Of a stretch of DNA of 64,000 bases, positions 20,719 through 31,563 are shown in pieces. Each line of letters opens with the position of its first letter. Positions within the stretch are counted from its first letter, which is position 1. Both the position numbers and the translations under genes were made by a program. Origin of the DNA: Apiosordaria backusii (lineage: Eukaryota; Ascomycota; Sordariomycetes; Sordariales; Lasiosphaeriaceae); NCBI GenBank assembly GCA_030549205.1, contig JAUKTV010000001.1, positions 2,232,001 to 2,296,000 of the forward strand, written 5' to 3'. Under the pieces are notes generated by a model. It did not search any database and was not told where the DNA came from. It saw only the letters and a list, made by a program, of their open reading frames with translations.

Positions 20719-23520
20719 ATGGCGCCCCTCGCCAATGAACCCCGCCAAGTCCTGCACATTCTCAACCACGCCAAACGCAGGGCCCTCTATGGCCTCCTCA
20801 TCGAAATCACAGCCTTTATGCGCTCTCAGCTTGAGCTACAGGATCCTCCCGCAGTAACACTATCCAATAGCCCACCGCCTCTGCGGATTGATCCCAACGC
20901 CCAGGGAAGCAGTATCATCGACGAGCAGCCAACACTGTTTCAAGTGGACAACAGGCACTATGTCACCCAGCCCAACCAGGAACTTGCCCAGATCAATGCC
21001 GCCTTGCTTCAGCATTTTGATAAATGGAGAGGAGAGACGCTGACCAAGCTGAAGCAGCTGCTCGCTGCTCAGGATGACGCCAAGAGTATGGATGAGAGGC
21101 GGAAGCGGACCGAGAGGATGAAGAGGAAGAATACCGCTGGCACAGCAACGGCAGAGGGGAGGTTGATTGATTTTGGAGGAGGCGGTTTGTCATCAGGGAA
21201 AGACGATGATGCAGTGCGGAGGGAGGCAGTGGCACGTCTTCAGCTGCATTGGCATCCTATCCCTACTCGGTTGACCACTATCCCATATGAGGATAGATTG
21301 GAGAGTTTGAGCTGCATCTTGCTGGAGTTGCTATCTACGGGCCATTATACCGCCGAGTCAAGAGCTTTGGCTGTGTATCTCGCCTCTGCTCTGGAAATCC
21401 CATTGGATGCTTTGAATGCGGAGGAAATTGAAATCGCGAAGGCCATGGTGGAAGGGTCCGAAGAAGCTGCCAGGCAGCAAAGGACGAGGACCATGTCCGC
21501 TGATCGCGAAGCTGAAAGAAGAAGACAGCAAAATCAGGCAGGCCGCTTTTTGAAGGTCGGTTTGGCGTCTGTCGCAGGAGCTGCACTTATTGGGGTTACT
21601 GGCGGGCTTGCTGCGCCAGTAGTCGCTGGTGCTATCGGGGGTCTTATGGGCACGGTTGGATTAGGTGGTGTTGCCTCGTTCCTGGGCATCTTCTGGATGA
21701 ATGGAGCACTTGTGGGTGCTTTGTTCGGCGCTTTTGGAGCCCGCATGACGGTAAGTAAATAAACGGCACTGCCTGAGGTTGAAGTGGCTGACAATATCCA
21801 GGGTGAAATGGTGGACAAGTATGCTCGAGATGTTGAGGACTTCAAGTTTATCCCGCTTGCAGATGAATGGGGCACCCGGAACAGTGCAAAGAATAAGGAC
21901 TCCAGGCGCTTGAGGGTGACGATAGGTGTCAACGGCTGGCTGACAACCAAAGACGACATTACCAAACCATGGAGGCATCTCGCTGATGACGCCGAGATAT
22001 TCGCCCTGAGATACGAAGTAGAGGCACTCATGGGGCTCGGCAATTCTCTAAAAGAGCTCGTCAACTCTTACGCCTGGAACACTGTCAAGATGGAGATTCT
22101 CAAGCGAACGGTGCTGGCAACTTTGTGGGGAGCTTTGTGGCCGGCATACCTTTTGTCCATGGCTTCGACCCTTGACAATCCATACAACCTTGCTAAAAAC
22201 CGGTCTGAGAAGGCTGGAGAAGTTCTCGCAGACGCACTAATTAACAAGGTGCAAGGTGAACGCCCTGTTACCCTGATCGGGTACTCGCTTGGCGCCCGAG
22301 TTATCTACTCGTGCCTACGCTCTCTTGCGAAGCGTAGAGCCTTTGGCCTCATTGACTCTGTGATCTTCATCGGTGCCCCTGTGCCATCGAACCGGGAGCA
22401 CTGGCAGATGATGCGCAGTGTGGTGTCTGGAAGGATATACAATGCTTATTCTGAGAATGATTATATCCTCGCGTTCTTGTACCGCGCCACATCAGTCCAG
22501 TTGGGAGTGGCAGGTCTTCAAAAGATACAAAATATCGAGGGTGTGGAAAACATTGACCTGAGCGAGGAGGTTCAGGGGCATATGCGCTATGCAGGACTGA
22601 TCGAAAAGATCCTCGCGCGGTGCGATCTACCTGTCGGCCAGGGTGTGGACAAAGCCATCGCTAAGGAAGGTGGAGATACCATCACCGTCGCCGACCTCAA
22701 TAACAAGAGCAGCAGCAGCAACTCAGGCACTCTGATCGATTTTGACGATCTCAAAATCTCGAGCCCTCCCAAGAAACCCCAGCAACAGCCAAAACAGGAA
22801 TCACCGCCGCCCTATCAATACGCCCCTTCCCGCTCTACCCAAAACACAGGCCTGGCCAAAATCCAATCCCCACCGCCTCCCAAGGTTCAAAAGCAGACAC
22901 AAACCGTAACACAAAACTGCCCCATCTGCAACCACAGCCTATCCGGCTCATCAGAAGAGCAGGCCACATCCCACGTCAACTCCTGCCTAGACGGGAACCA
23001 AGGGGGTGTTTCCCCATCCCCTACAATGTCACCCCCTTCATTCACCCCCAGAGGTAGAACCAGAACCCAACCCTCCAAACCCACAATGACGCGAAGCATG
23101 ACCTCCCACCTCCAAACGGAAATGGACCCCTTCGGCCTCTTCTCCCCCTCCCCGCCACCTGGCCCCCCGCCAAAGCCCGCACCGCACATCCCCGCTCCTC
23201 CTGACGCGTCCAAATTCCCCAAGTTGGTGGATTTGGACAGAACCAACGACAACAACAGGCCGAGTATTACCAGGGCGCAGACTGTTCCCGTTGATACCAT
23301 CACCACCACCCAGTCAAATTCGCCGCCGAGGGTGGTACCCATGGCTGCTGCCTCTGCTTCCACGCCGGTGGTTTACGAATCATCGCATTATCAAGGTCAA
23401 AAGTATGATTCTGATGATTATGATGACAGTGATGATGAGTATGGTGGAGGAGGGGGGATTAAGATGGTGGATAATGAGGATGGGCCGATGGAGTTCATTG
23501 ATCCTATGCCTATGGATTGA
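20719..23520 (+). CDS. DUF726/TMCO4-like membrane alpha/beta-hydrolase with UBZ-like zinc finger
   Basis: Relative of human TMCO4 and yeast YFL034W/Mil1, putative lipase-like membrane proteins; Mil1 is linked to AP-1 adaptor trafficking. Two exons (20719-21750, 21802-23520) encode 916 residues. Order: helical N-terminus with a charged coiled coil, a Gly/Ala-rich hydrophobic region (about 275-344), then the hydrolase domain with nucleophile motif GYSLGAR (Ser about 506). The proline-rich tail carries C717-x2-C720-x14-H735-x3-C739, spacing like a UBZ4 ubiquitin-binding finger. It also has LIDFD at about 655-659, which fits the clathrin-box pattern, and DPF at 786-788, an adaptor-ear type motif. 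The acid-rich end is GGGG-containing. The DUF726 call is firm; ubiquitin, clathrin and adaptor binding are inferences from short motifs. Confidence 0.88.
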
Positions 23521-23790
23521 GCGGTGTTGAAAAAGTGTTGTATGGAGTACGTACATGATACGGTTGAAACAAGCATGGATTGCAAGAACAAGGCTCAACA
23601 AGCACGAAATCGCAGAAACATACATAGAAAATAAAGGATACCCCAGACCTTTTGATTCTTATTACCAGGGTGTTGGCCTAAATGTAGAAGCATGTTTTAT
23701 ACGCCGTGAAATGACACGAGAAAAGCTAGGTAACAAGAATAACTTTAGGTATGCCCACGATCCCATACCATACGCAAATACAACAACCAT

Positions 23791-26156
23791 TCATTCACTC
23801 TCCCCCTCTTCCTCATCCTCTTCCTCACTCTCTTCTTCCTCTTCCTCCTCCTCCTCCTCATCCAACTCCATCTCATCCTCCTCCTCATCATCCTCCTCCC
23901 CCTCATCACTATCACCCCCCTCCCTCCCCTCATTAGCCTCCCTCTCCTCCTCCCTCCTCTTCCCCTCCTCCGCCTTCCTAGCCTCCTCCATCACCTTCCT
24001 CTTCTCCTCCCTCAACTTCCTCTGCCCCACCACAAACGCCCCCACCGGCGTCCTCTCCCACTCCAAGTCCTTCAAAAACGCGTCCACCTGCGCCCTGTCC
24101 TTTGGCGCAAACTCAACCTTGGCCCTCTTCTCCTCGATAAACTTTGCGTTCGCCTCCAGCTTCTGAACCAAAAGCACCAAACTGCCGCCTAGCTTTCCGT
24201 TCTTGTTGCCGGTTGACCTCTTCCGGGATTCTTTCAGCCATCGCTTGAGGGAGATGATAACCGGCAGGGAAAACTCCGGGAAGGCGATGCTCTTAGACCA
24301 AAGGACAAAGAATTCGGAGAGGAGCTCAACGACTTGGTCGCCTACCCCGTCTTGGTACACTCTGGTGCGGAGGTAGGATTTGGGGGCTTTGTACGCGATA
24401 GAAAAATCGAGGGGTTTGAGAGTGGATTGCTTGGGCGCCTTCTTCATTTCGGCGGAAGATAACACTTCCAAGAGGGCAGAGGCGAGGGGATGTAAGTGTC
24501 TGTTGCTCTTGAGAGGCGGAGGAGGGAGCGGATAAGCTGGAATCTCAAGGGGAAGTAGAGAGCGGTTGGAATGAGGCGGAGGACGCCGAGGGTTACCTGC
24601 ACCAGGGGGTAAATCAGGAGTTTGAGTTGGGATTCCTTCCCTGCTTCGGCTTCTTTGAGGGGACTGCAGTGCTCAGCCAACACACAAGACCAGAAATCCA
24701 GGGCGTGGACGAATTGCCAGTTGTAGATGTGGTGGACTTGCTTGTTGTTGACGATGCTGTTGCGGAGGTGGATGGCGAGCTGGCGGATCGAGGTGAAGGC
24801 TGTGGTGTACCCCAAGGCTTGGTCCAGACCCCAGAGCTCAGCGGCAGAGTTCTTCATCAGGTTGATGCCCTGGATTGTGTTGTGGTTGGTGTGCTTGCTG
24901 TTGTCAAACAGGCCGCGGTAGGTGGCCTTGAGGACCGCTTCTCTGACACCCTTGTCGGCAACTACCATGAGACGGCGGATCACCAGGAAGGCTGTTATCC
25001 TGGTGCTGTCGGAGCTGGCGGGCTGGGACCAGAACGCAACGATGGTCTTGATGAGAACCTTCAGGAGCTTTCTGAAGGACAGAAGGTAGGGGAGGAGGGG
25101 TTGAAGGGCGTTGAGTGTAAGCTTGACGGTGGCGTCATCTGAGAGTGTGCCCAAAAGGCGGATGATGGACGCGGCGAAGCTCTTGATGAGGTTGGAAAGA
25201 GTCTTGAACTTTTTGGTCTCGGTTTGGACGTACACCTTGCCAGCGGCCGACTCCTTGACAGGCAAATGGTGGTTCAGGACCTCAGGAATGAGCTTGAGCG
25301 ACACCATCAGGATATTGTGGAAGACTTCAGGGTTCTTGATGCTGTAGCGCTGTGGGTTCTCCTCGTCCTCCTCGTTCAAATGGGCAGCGCAACGGAATGC
25401 GATCACAGTCTGCTTAGCGGCTTTGAGCGACTTGGTTTCGATCAGCGCCTTCTCCCACTTGGCCACCATGGCCTTGGTCAGCTCATGAGCGTCATCATCA
25501 GCCTCGTCTTCCTCCTTGGAGCCCTTCTTGCTCTTCTTTTGCTTTTTCTTCGGTTGTTCATCCTCCTCGTCGCTACCGCTAAGCTCGTCAATCTCGTCAA
25601 GGGATGCATTTTCGTCAAAGTCAAGTGCCTCTGGGTCGTTCTCCTTCAGGAACTTGTAGAATTCGGGATCCTTCTCGGCGAGGGCGGCCATGGCGTTCTT
25701 GGACATGCCAAGGTCTTCCTCCTCGTCATCGTCACTGAAGCCGGCTTCGCTATCGGTAACCATATCTTCCTCGTTATCGGAAACGTCGACATCGCTGCCC
25801 TCACTCTGGTCGGAAGTCTCCTCCCGAGCATTAGCCTCCCCGCGCTTGCGCTTCCCGAGGGCAGCAGCCTTGCCATTCTGCTTCTTGTCGAGAATCTCGA
25901 AGCCGCCTTTGAAGAAGTCGTCGACACTCATCTCTGTGCCCTGAGTACCGGGCTTCTTGTTGCTTGGCCTCTTCTTGACCTCGCCATCGGGTCCCTTGAA
26001 GAACTCATCATCCTTTGCGCGCTTGGCCTGTTTCTTGTCTTTGATTTGTTGTCTCTGCTTGATCTTGGCTGTCGCTTTCCTTCTTTCTAAAACAGCTCCG
26101 AGATGTTTTTGCTCGAACTTTTTCGTCGCCTTCGCGTTCTTCTTGGAGGTGCCCAT
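23791..26156 (-). CDS. NOC2: nucleolar complex protein 2, 60S ribosome assembly; apparent 1-nt frameshift
   Basis: Noc2 pairs with Noc1 or Noc3 to move pre-60S particles through the nucleolus and nucleoplasm. The reading frame from ATG 26156 runs through basic and acidic low-complexity N-terminal parts (EKDPEFYKFLKENDPEALDFD) and the Noc2 helical core, and breaks at the C run at 24486-24489 (GGGG on the plus strand). Before the run it reads RATDTYIP; one base off it continues LASALLEVLSSAEMKK to a Glu/Asp-rich tail and stop at 23791. One added C restores 789 codons (788 residues) over the whole span. Because Noc2 is essential in yeast, a sequence error in the homopolymer is likelier than a real null; no intron explains the shift. 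Confidence 0.9.
24486..24489 (-). other. frame break in NOC2 at a C4 run
   Basis: The minus-strand frame changes here from ...DTYIP to ...LASALLEV. The protein joins smoothly if the run were C5. This is the only break in a 2.37-kb gene. It could be an assembly error or a true mutation. Confidence 0.8.
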
Positions 26157-26479
26157 TTTGGCGATGGTTGATGGGTTCTTGGTGGAACAATTTCAATCAA
26201 TTGCCCAGTTTTGCTGGCAGCGGAAGTCGCATGTCTCCAAACTTTTTTTGATGTTCCTGTCCGGGGTCCTTATCAGATTTCTTATCAAGCGGGGCGCTAT
26301 GCTCCAAAGGTGACTAGCGCGGGAGCGGTGACTGGGATTCTGCCACCTTGGGTGCTCCTTATCGTCCGATAACAGCTCCCCCAACGTCAGTCAGCTGTCG
26401 CATCATCCTCCCTTGGCCCTCCTCCAGCTGCTTTGTCTGCCGCGATGCGCCTGCGCAATTGCAGCGCGAGGCATTCATC
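26157..26479. promoter_or_regulatory. bidirectional promoter region NOC2/VPS28
   Basis: 323 bp separates the two outward-facing start codons, so both promoters must lie here. No specific factor sites were assigned. Confidence 0.5.
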
Positions 26480-27346
26480 ATGATCAACAGGCAGCCATAT
26501 GCGCCCACACCGCACAGCTATGTGCCCAATTCCACGCTGTCGGCGACGATAAATCTCGATGAGGTTCGTCATCTCTTGCAATCACCTTAATGTCCATTAC
26601 CTGCCCCGCATCTGAGCCGATAATGTTGTCCTCCAGCACCCAGCCCCAGCACAACAGCTGCTGACTTCTACCGCCAATGCCAGGAAGTAAAACTAGCAGA
26701 CACCCGCGCCGAGCGCGACCTTCAAGACTCCCTCGCCGAGATCTTCAGCATCATTGTCACCCTTGACGAGCTCGAAAAGGCCTTCCTCAAAGACGCCATC
26801 CCCGAAGCCGACTACACCGAGATCTGTGAGCGCTCCCTGAAACAATACAAGTCTCTTGTCGCCGACGAAACAGTCGCACGCGCTTTTGTTGGACTGGAAG
26901 AATTCAAAGCAGAATGGGACCTCGAAGTGCCCCGCGCCACAGAGCGCATACGGGTGGGGATGCCCTCGACAGCAGTGAACGCCTCTGCTGGACACCACGG
27001 GGGCGGTAGCGGTAGTGGGGGCAACGGTTCCAAATCAGAGAACTCGGGGGGTAAAAACCCTGGTGGACAGCTTATTCTCGAGGCGACGCAAGACTTCATC
27101 ACATTTTTGGATGCGTTGCGGTTGGGGCTGTTGGCGAAGGATCAGCTGCATCCTTTGCTTATCGATGTAATTCAGTCGGTAAACAAAGTGACGGATAGGG
27201 ACTTTGAGAACAGGGGCAAGATTGTTCAGTGGTTGATCACGCTCAACCAGATGAAGGCCACGGAAGAGCTGAGCGAGGACCAGGCGAGGGAGTTGGAGTT
27301 GGATATCAACTCTGCTTATCAGGGTTTCAAGAGCACTCTCTCATGA
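26480..27346 (+). CDS. VPS28: ESCRT-I subunit Vps28
   Basis: Subunit of ESCRT-I, which sorts ubiquitinated cargo at endosomes and links to ESCRT-II. Two exons (26480-26563, 26684-27346) encode 248 residues, close to the usual Vps28 length. The N-terminal core begins NLDE|EVKLADTRAERDLQ across the 120-nt intron; the core covers about residues 20-125. A Gly/Ser/Asn linker (about 130-155) joins it to the C-terminal four-helix domain (ATQDFITFLDALRLG to INSAYQGFK). The linker is longer than in many orthologues. It is head to head with NOC2. Confidence 0.94.
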
Positions 27347-27795
27347 AATGAAATATCAGTTAATGAAACTGTCACACGTTTTTTGGGTGATTCAACCAGG
27401 CGTCTACACGACAGCAGGAATATCACGTCGAACGAGCATGTTTTCAGGTTGGTTGTCACTCGCACTGCCCAGCTGGCCGTTCAATGACAAAGGAGATTGA
27501 ACCTCGATCAGCGCTTTTCATACCTCGAACAACAAAATTTGAGAACACAGGAGACTCGCTCCTTTTCCCATCTATTCTCCAAAAAGAATACGTCTAAACA
27601 CTGAACCGAGAAATAAGCACACGAACGGACACACACACCAAACAAAGAAAAAAGCCGCTATATACAAAAAGCTTCCAATCATATCATTAAAAAAGTCCTG
27701 CCTCACATTTTTTCTTATCCATCTTATTTTGCTTCATCTGTATGTATATACGTTTTCTACACCTTCTCACACATCTCCCCACATCATCTACTGTC
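27347..27795. other. convergent intergenic region (3' UTRs)
   Basis: About 450 bp between the stops of VPS28 and the secreted-protein gene. It is A/T-rich with CA-rich runs. No gene is seen. Confidence 0.6.
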
Positions 27796-29302
27796 TTAAC
27801 TCGCCGCCGCAGCAGTTGCCTGCACCAGGTTCCCCAAATTCAACTGGCTCTCCAGCTTCAGCCCACTGAGGTCAATCGACACCACTGGAGCAGGACCCGG
27901 CGCAGCATTGCCCGCTCCCTCCGCGGCACCGTTTGCCACCGCGGGGGTGGTCACCGCCGGCGGGGGCGGGACGTCTGCCGACGCGATGGGAATGAGACTT
28001 GCCACCCCGCCAAAGGCTCCTTGGAGATTCGGAACAGGGGCGCTGCCGCTGGGCTGGAGGTTGAGGGTTGAATCCAGAGAGGAAGCAGCAGCTGCTGGGG
28101 GAGGGGTTGTTGCTGTTGCTATTTCAAACACCGTTAATATTCGTATACCAGGGCATAAAAGAAAAAGGGGGAAAGACTTACGAGCAGCGGTCTCCTCAGC
28201 CGCAGGTGCGGAGGATTCAGCAGCTGTTGTTTCCGCGGGAGCAGCTTCAGCTGAAGTGGGTGTCTCGACCGGGAGAGCTTCCACGGAGGAAGACTCAAGT
28301 CCTGGAAGGGGCGCAAGAGAGGAAGCAGCGTCGCCGGCACCGTTCTCCAAACCGGGCAAGGGCGCAAGGGTGGGAGCGGCTTCAGCTCCGCCTTCGGTTG
28401 CAGTGGTGCTTTCCGAGAGGACAACGCCCGGGACGGGCTCGACGGTGGGCTCGGCGGCGGAGGGGTTGGTGGAGAGGCCTGGGGGAGGGAGGAGTTCACC
28501 ACCTCCTTCAGCGGGGGCTTGGTTGGCGCCTTCGGTAGGGAGAGGAAGGAGGGAGGTTTCGGAGGCGTCACCTCCGGCAGCTGGGGCGTCAGTGACGGCG
28601 GGATCGGCAGCGGCTGGGCCGGTAACAGCTGGATCGGAGACAGCGGGCGCTGCTCCTTCGGTCGTCGGGGCAGCAGCGGGCGCGGTTTCAAGCAGACTGG
28701 TGACTCGGGCTTCGGTAGGTACCGCAACAACGACGACACCAACACCGCCGGAGGCGAGGCCGTCGGTGGCCGGGGTAGGATTGGCGACCGGCTCTCCCGC
28801 ACCTGTCTCGATGGCGCCTACGGCTCCGGCGGGAGCAGTAGCAGTGCCTTCAACCGCGCCATCACTAGGCTGAGCAGCTTCTGCGCCCTCCTGAACTTGT
28901 CCATTGCAGACCGTGACTGTTACCGGCGGCGCGGTGACCGTGACAGCAGCAACACCATCCGCCCCAACAGTCTCTGTGACCGTCACAGTCTCAGTCGCGT
29001 TCCCAACCGCGCCCGCCGCGCCATCAGCTCCAACCGTGATCGTCTGTCTTTGCGTCTCGGTCACTGTCGCCTGCCTCACAACGATGCGGTCGTAGATGCT
29101 CATGAAGCTATCCGCCAAGTTTGGTGCTGCCGAAGGGGCCTCTTGACGACGCGCTACTCTTCCATCTCGTTCATAAACAGCCGCCTATTTTGAAGTGTTA
29201 GTTTCCTCATTTTGACCTTCCGGTGACTAGAAAACAGAGTCTTACCTGGGCGATGGAGAGGGAGCCCAAAAAAAGTGCTAACGACGACACATGAGGCCTC
29301 AT
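27796..29302 (-). CDS. secreted Ala/Pro/Thr-rich low-complexity protein
   Basis: Function unknown; probably extracellular or cell-wall. Exons 29302-29246, 29184-28182 and 28118-27796 encode 460 residues. Exon 1 is exactly a signal peptide (MRPHVSSLALFLGSLSIAQ). Next come a short charged part with RR and RQ pairs, a TVTETVTVT-type repeat region with one CNGQ cysteine, then long Ala/Pro/Glu/Thr-rich repeats including three PLPGLE-like copies. The C-terminus is a conserved-looking amphipathic stretch (SIDLSGLKLESQLNLGNLVQ) and has no typical GPI-anchor signal. The 63-nt second intron (28181-28119) has no stop and keeps frame if retained, adding a hydrophobic segment. I do not recognise a named family. 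Confidence 0.75.
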
Positions 29303-31194
29303 TGTAATATGTACAACTAGTAATCACTTCAAGCCCTGTCCAACACTAATAGCAACACAATAACGACACGGGACAAATGTCGATATTCCAAATCCAACAA
29401 CAAAAACACGAGGGAGCGGACACAACAGGCCAGCCGTCGAGTAAGAATGGAATGGGATCAACCCAATTGGTGATAAAAAACTTTCGTGAAATCGGCTGGT
29501 GTTCCTCGACGACGTGGTTCAGTTGGTGACGACAAGTTCGAGTTCGATACACAATGACGACCTTCTTCCTCTGATCGATGATCAAACACAAGACGAACCG
29601 ATGAACCGCGGATGTAAAAGACTTGTGGGGTGGTGTATCAATACACACAGGGGAACCGCCGCCAAGGACAAGAGAATCGAAAGAAAAGAAGGGAAAGGGT
29701 GGTGTGGGTTAAGGAGCGTGGGATGAAAAGGTCCAGACCAGAACAAGAGGAAAAGAAGAGAAAGAAACGAAAGATCAAAACCGACGGGACGGGATCATTG
29801 TATTTGCTACAGTGAGAGAGAACGAAAGGGAAAGAAAGAAAGCTTTAGGAGTTAGGAGACAGAGAAATTTGACAAGGTGGCATTGAAACTGTTTCGACTT
29901 TGACAAGGGCCATTGGTGAGAGCCAAGTTTTCAACTGTCTTTTGCTCCTGTGTTTGCGTAGCATTCACTTAACAAAAAGGAGCAAAGCTTCAGGAAGGAG
30001 GAAGACCGAAAAGAAAATACCAATAAAAAACGCCCAAACGCCCCGGCGTCATCACGTCGATCACGGACCTGCAGCAGCAACCATCAAAAGTCGTCTTCGG
30101 CAGACGTGTTCTGGACCCAAAACCCATGTCGTTCCCGCAGTTGCGGTACCTTGCGGCTCAAGGTCAACCCCTGAGCGTCCCCACGCCGTGAGGGGCGTGA
30201 GACTGACCCCCGACGGTTCGTGTCGGAGGCCGGCCCAGATGAAACAGGCCACTGCCTGAGCGGCACAGGGGAGCCCAGTCTCTTGCTTGAGCTTTTGCAA
30301 CACAACACAAAAACCAGCGACGGCCCCGCCGTCTTAAAAGGGACTCGAGGGACGGTCGTCTGATTAATCAAAGGATGTCGCGTTGGGGAAGGATTCCTTT
30401 TTCTTTCATTGCTGACGACGACAACGACGACGATAGCATTGATGGCTGGCTAAACTTGCCTCTGAGGGAATTCTGGAGCAAACACACCTCGCGCTTTCGT
30501 CAAGCGCGAGGTAAACGAAACATTATCGAACGATATCTCGTTGTATTCGGCAGTTGTAAGTCTGAAGTTGAACCTATCGCAATCCAGTCAAGATCTGGGG
30601 AAGTGTGATATTGGATGGGTGAGCGCCTCATGAGACCCGGGCTGCCCCAGGTTTTGTCAGGGTCGGCGCATCGAGCCGCATCGGATTATGGCTGTGGTTT
30701 CTGCGGCCCGGTGAAAATGTGATTCAACTACCGGACTGAAGCCAATGATTGAATATGGCAAGCAGATGAAGGTGAGATCGATGTAAGAAGTTGATTGTCG
30801 GCATTTAAAGTTTTTTGATATTGTTGATCGATTGGCAGTGGAACTTGTCAACTTGTTAATAGCGCTTCGAGATCGGAAACGCCAAGATGGTTTCCCAGAT
30901 CTAGACCCTAACCCTGATCTTGTCAAAAACATCCAACTCCACAAACCTGGATCATGCTTTGAGAGTTTAGATATCCCGTGGAGCAACAGCATCATCCAAA
31001 ATGAGATGTAAATCTACCATTTCCAGAAAACTGAATAAGTTACATACACTCTACATCTCACCCAGAACATATCTCATCTCACATATGTTCTCAACCACTA
31101 CCGAGTCTGAAAAGCATGGCCACAGAAGAAATTCCTTATCCACAGATCTCAGCACATTCTCTCTATCAAAATCTTGGTCGAAGAGAGGACTAGC
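29303..31194. other. intergenic region with a strong inverted repeat
   Basis: 1.9 kb upstream of the secreted-protein gene and downstream of the small Ser/Gly/Tyr gene. It holds C4T/AG4-type motifs near 30178-30195, an inverted CCGAC/GTCGG pair near 30211-30236 and the 11-bp hairpin at 30486-30512. An ATG ORF of 77 codons at 30375-30608 spans the hairpin but has no recognisable domain, so I did not call it. Confidence 0.5.
30486..30512. repeat. perfect 11-bp inverted repeat (hairpin)
   Basis: ACCTCGCGCTT and AAGCGCGAGGT flank a 5-nt TCGTC loop. The stem is perfect and G/C-rich. It lies in the 5' flank of the secreted-protein gene, about 1.2 kb from its start. Function unknown. Confidence 0.8.
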
Positions 31195-31563
31195 CTACCT
31201 CTGAGAGGAGCCACTCGATCCAGAACCGCTCCCGCGGCTGGGGGAGTGTAAGTCGAGCCGCCGTTACCGTTATTGTAGTACCTCGACCCGTTGGGGTTCG
31301 AGTAGTAGTACGAGCCGTCGCTGTTAGACGCAGAGGTCAGTCTTGACCAAAGTTTAGGAAGGGGGGAGAGGACGGGACATACGCGTTGGAGTAATGATAC
31401 GAATTAGGGTTGGAGGCACTGCTCCCATAGTCGCGGGCATCATAGTGATTGCCCTGTTGTGGATTGATTGAGTATTGAGTCTTAAACCTGTGTGTCTGGA
31501 AGGAGATGTACTCACCTGGCTGTTGGTGCCGGAGCTCTTGACGGTATATCCCTTGTCAGACAT
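31195..31563 (-). CDS. small Ser/Gly/Tyr/Asn-rich protein, alternative C-termini by frame
   Basis: Short three-exon gene: 31563-31516, 31453-31383 and 31320 onward, all GT-AG and in phase. The protein starts MSDKGYTVKSSGTNSQ and continues with the repeats SYHYSN, SYYYSNPNGS and RYYNNGNGGSTYTPP. As written, the frame after a C5 run (31246-31250) continues AAGAVLDRVAPLRG and ends at 31149. If the run were C6, the ending would be SRGSGSGSSGSSQR and a stop at 31195. That ending matches the Ser/Gly composition of the rest, so I give its border here. I believe such proteins occur widely in Pezizomycotina, but I know no function. Two very short introns in so small a gene support that it is real. Confidence 0.65.

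Noticed and set aside
24627..26090. Long plus-strand ORFs (for example 171 and 288 codons)
   Set aside because: They are antisense shadows of NOC2, rich in Leu and Val because the sense strand is Lys/Glu/Asp-rich.
27908..29193. Plus-strand ORFs of 224-321 codons opposite the secreted-protein gene
   Set aside because: Antisense shadows of the G/C-rich Ala/Pro repeats; the minus strand has a signal peptide and consistent introns.
29500..29560. tRNA-like TGGTTCAGTTGG and GTTCGAGTTCGA
   Set aside because: The A- and B-type boxes are only about 20 nt apart, too close for a tRNA, and no stems form.
30375..30608. 77-codon plus-strand ATG ORF
   Set aside because: No domain, no splice support, and it runs through the perfect hairpin.
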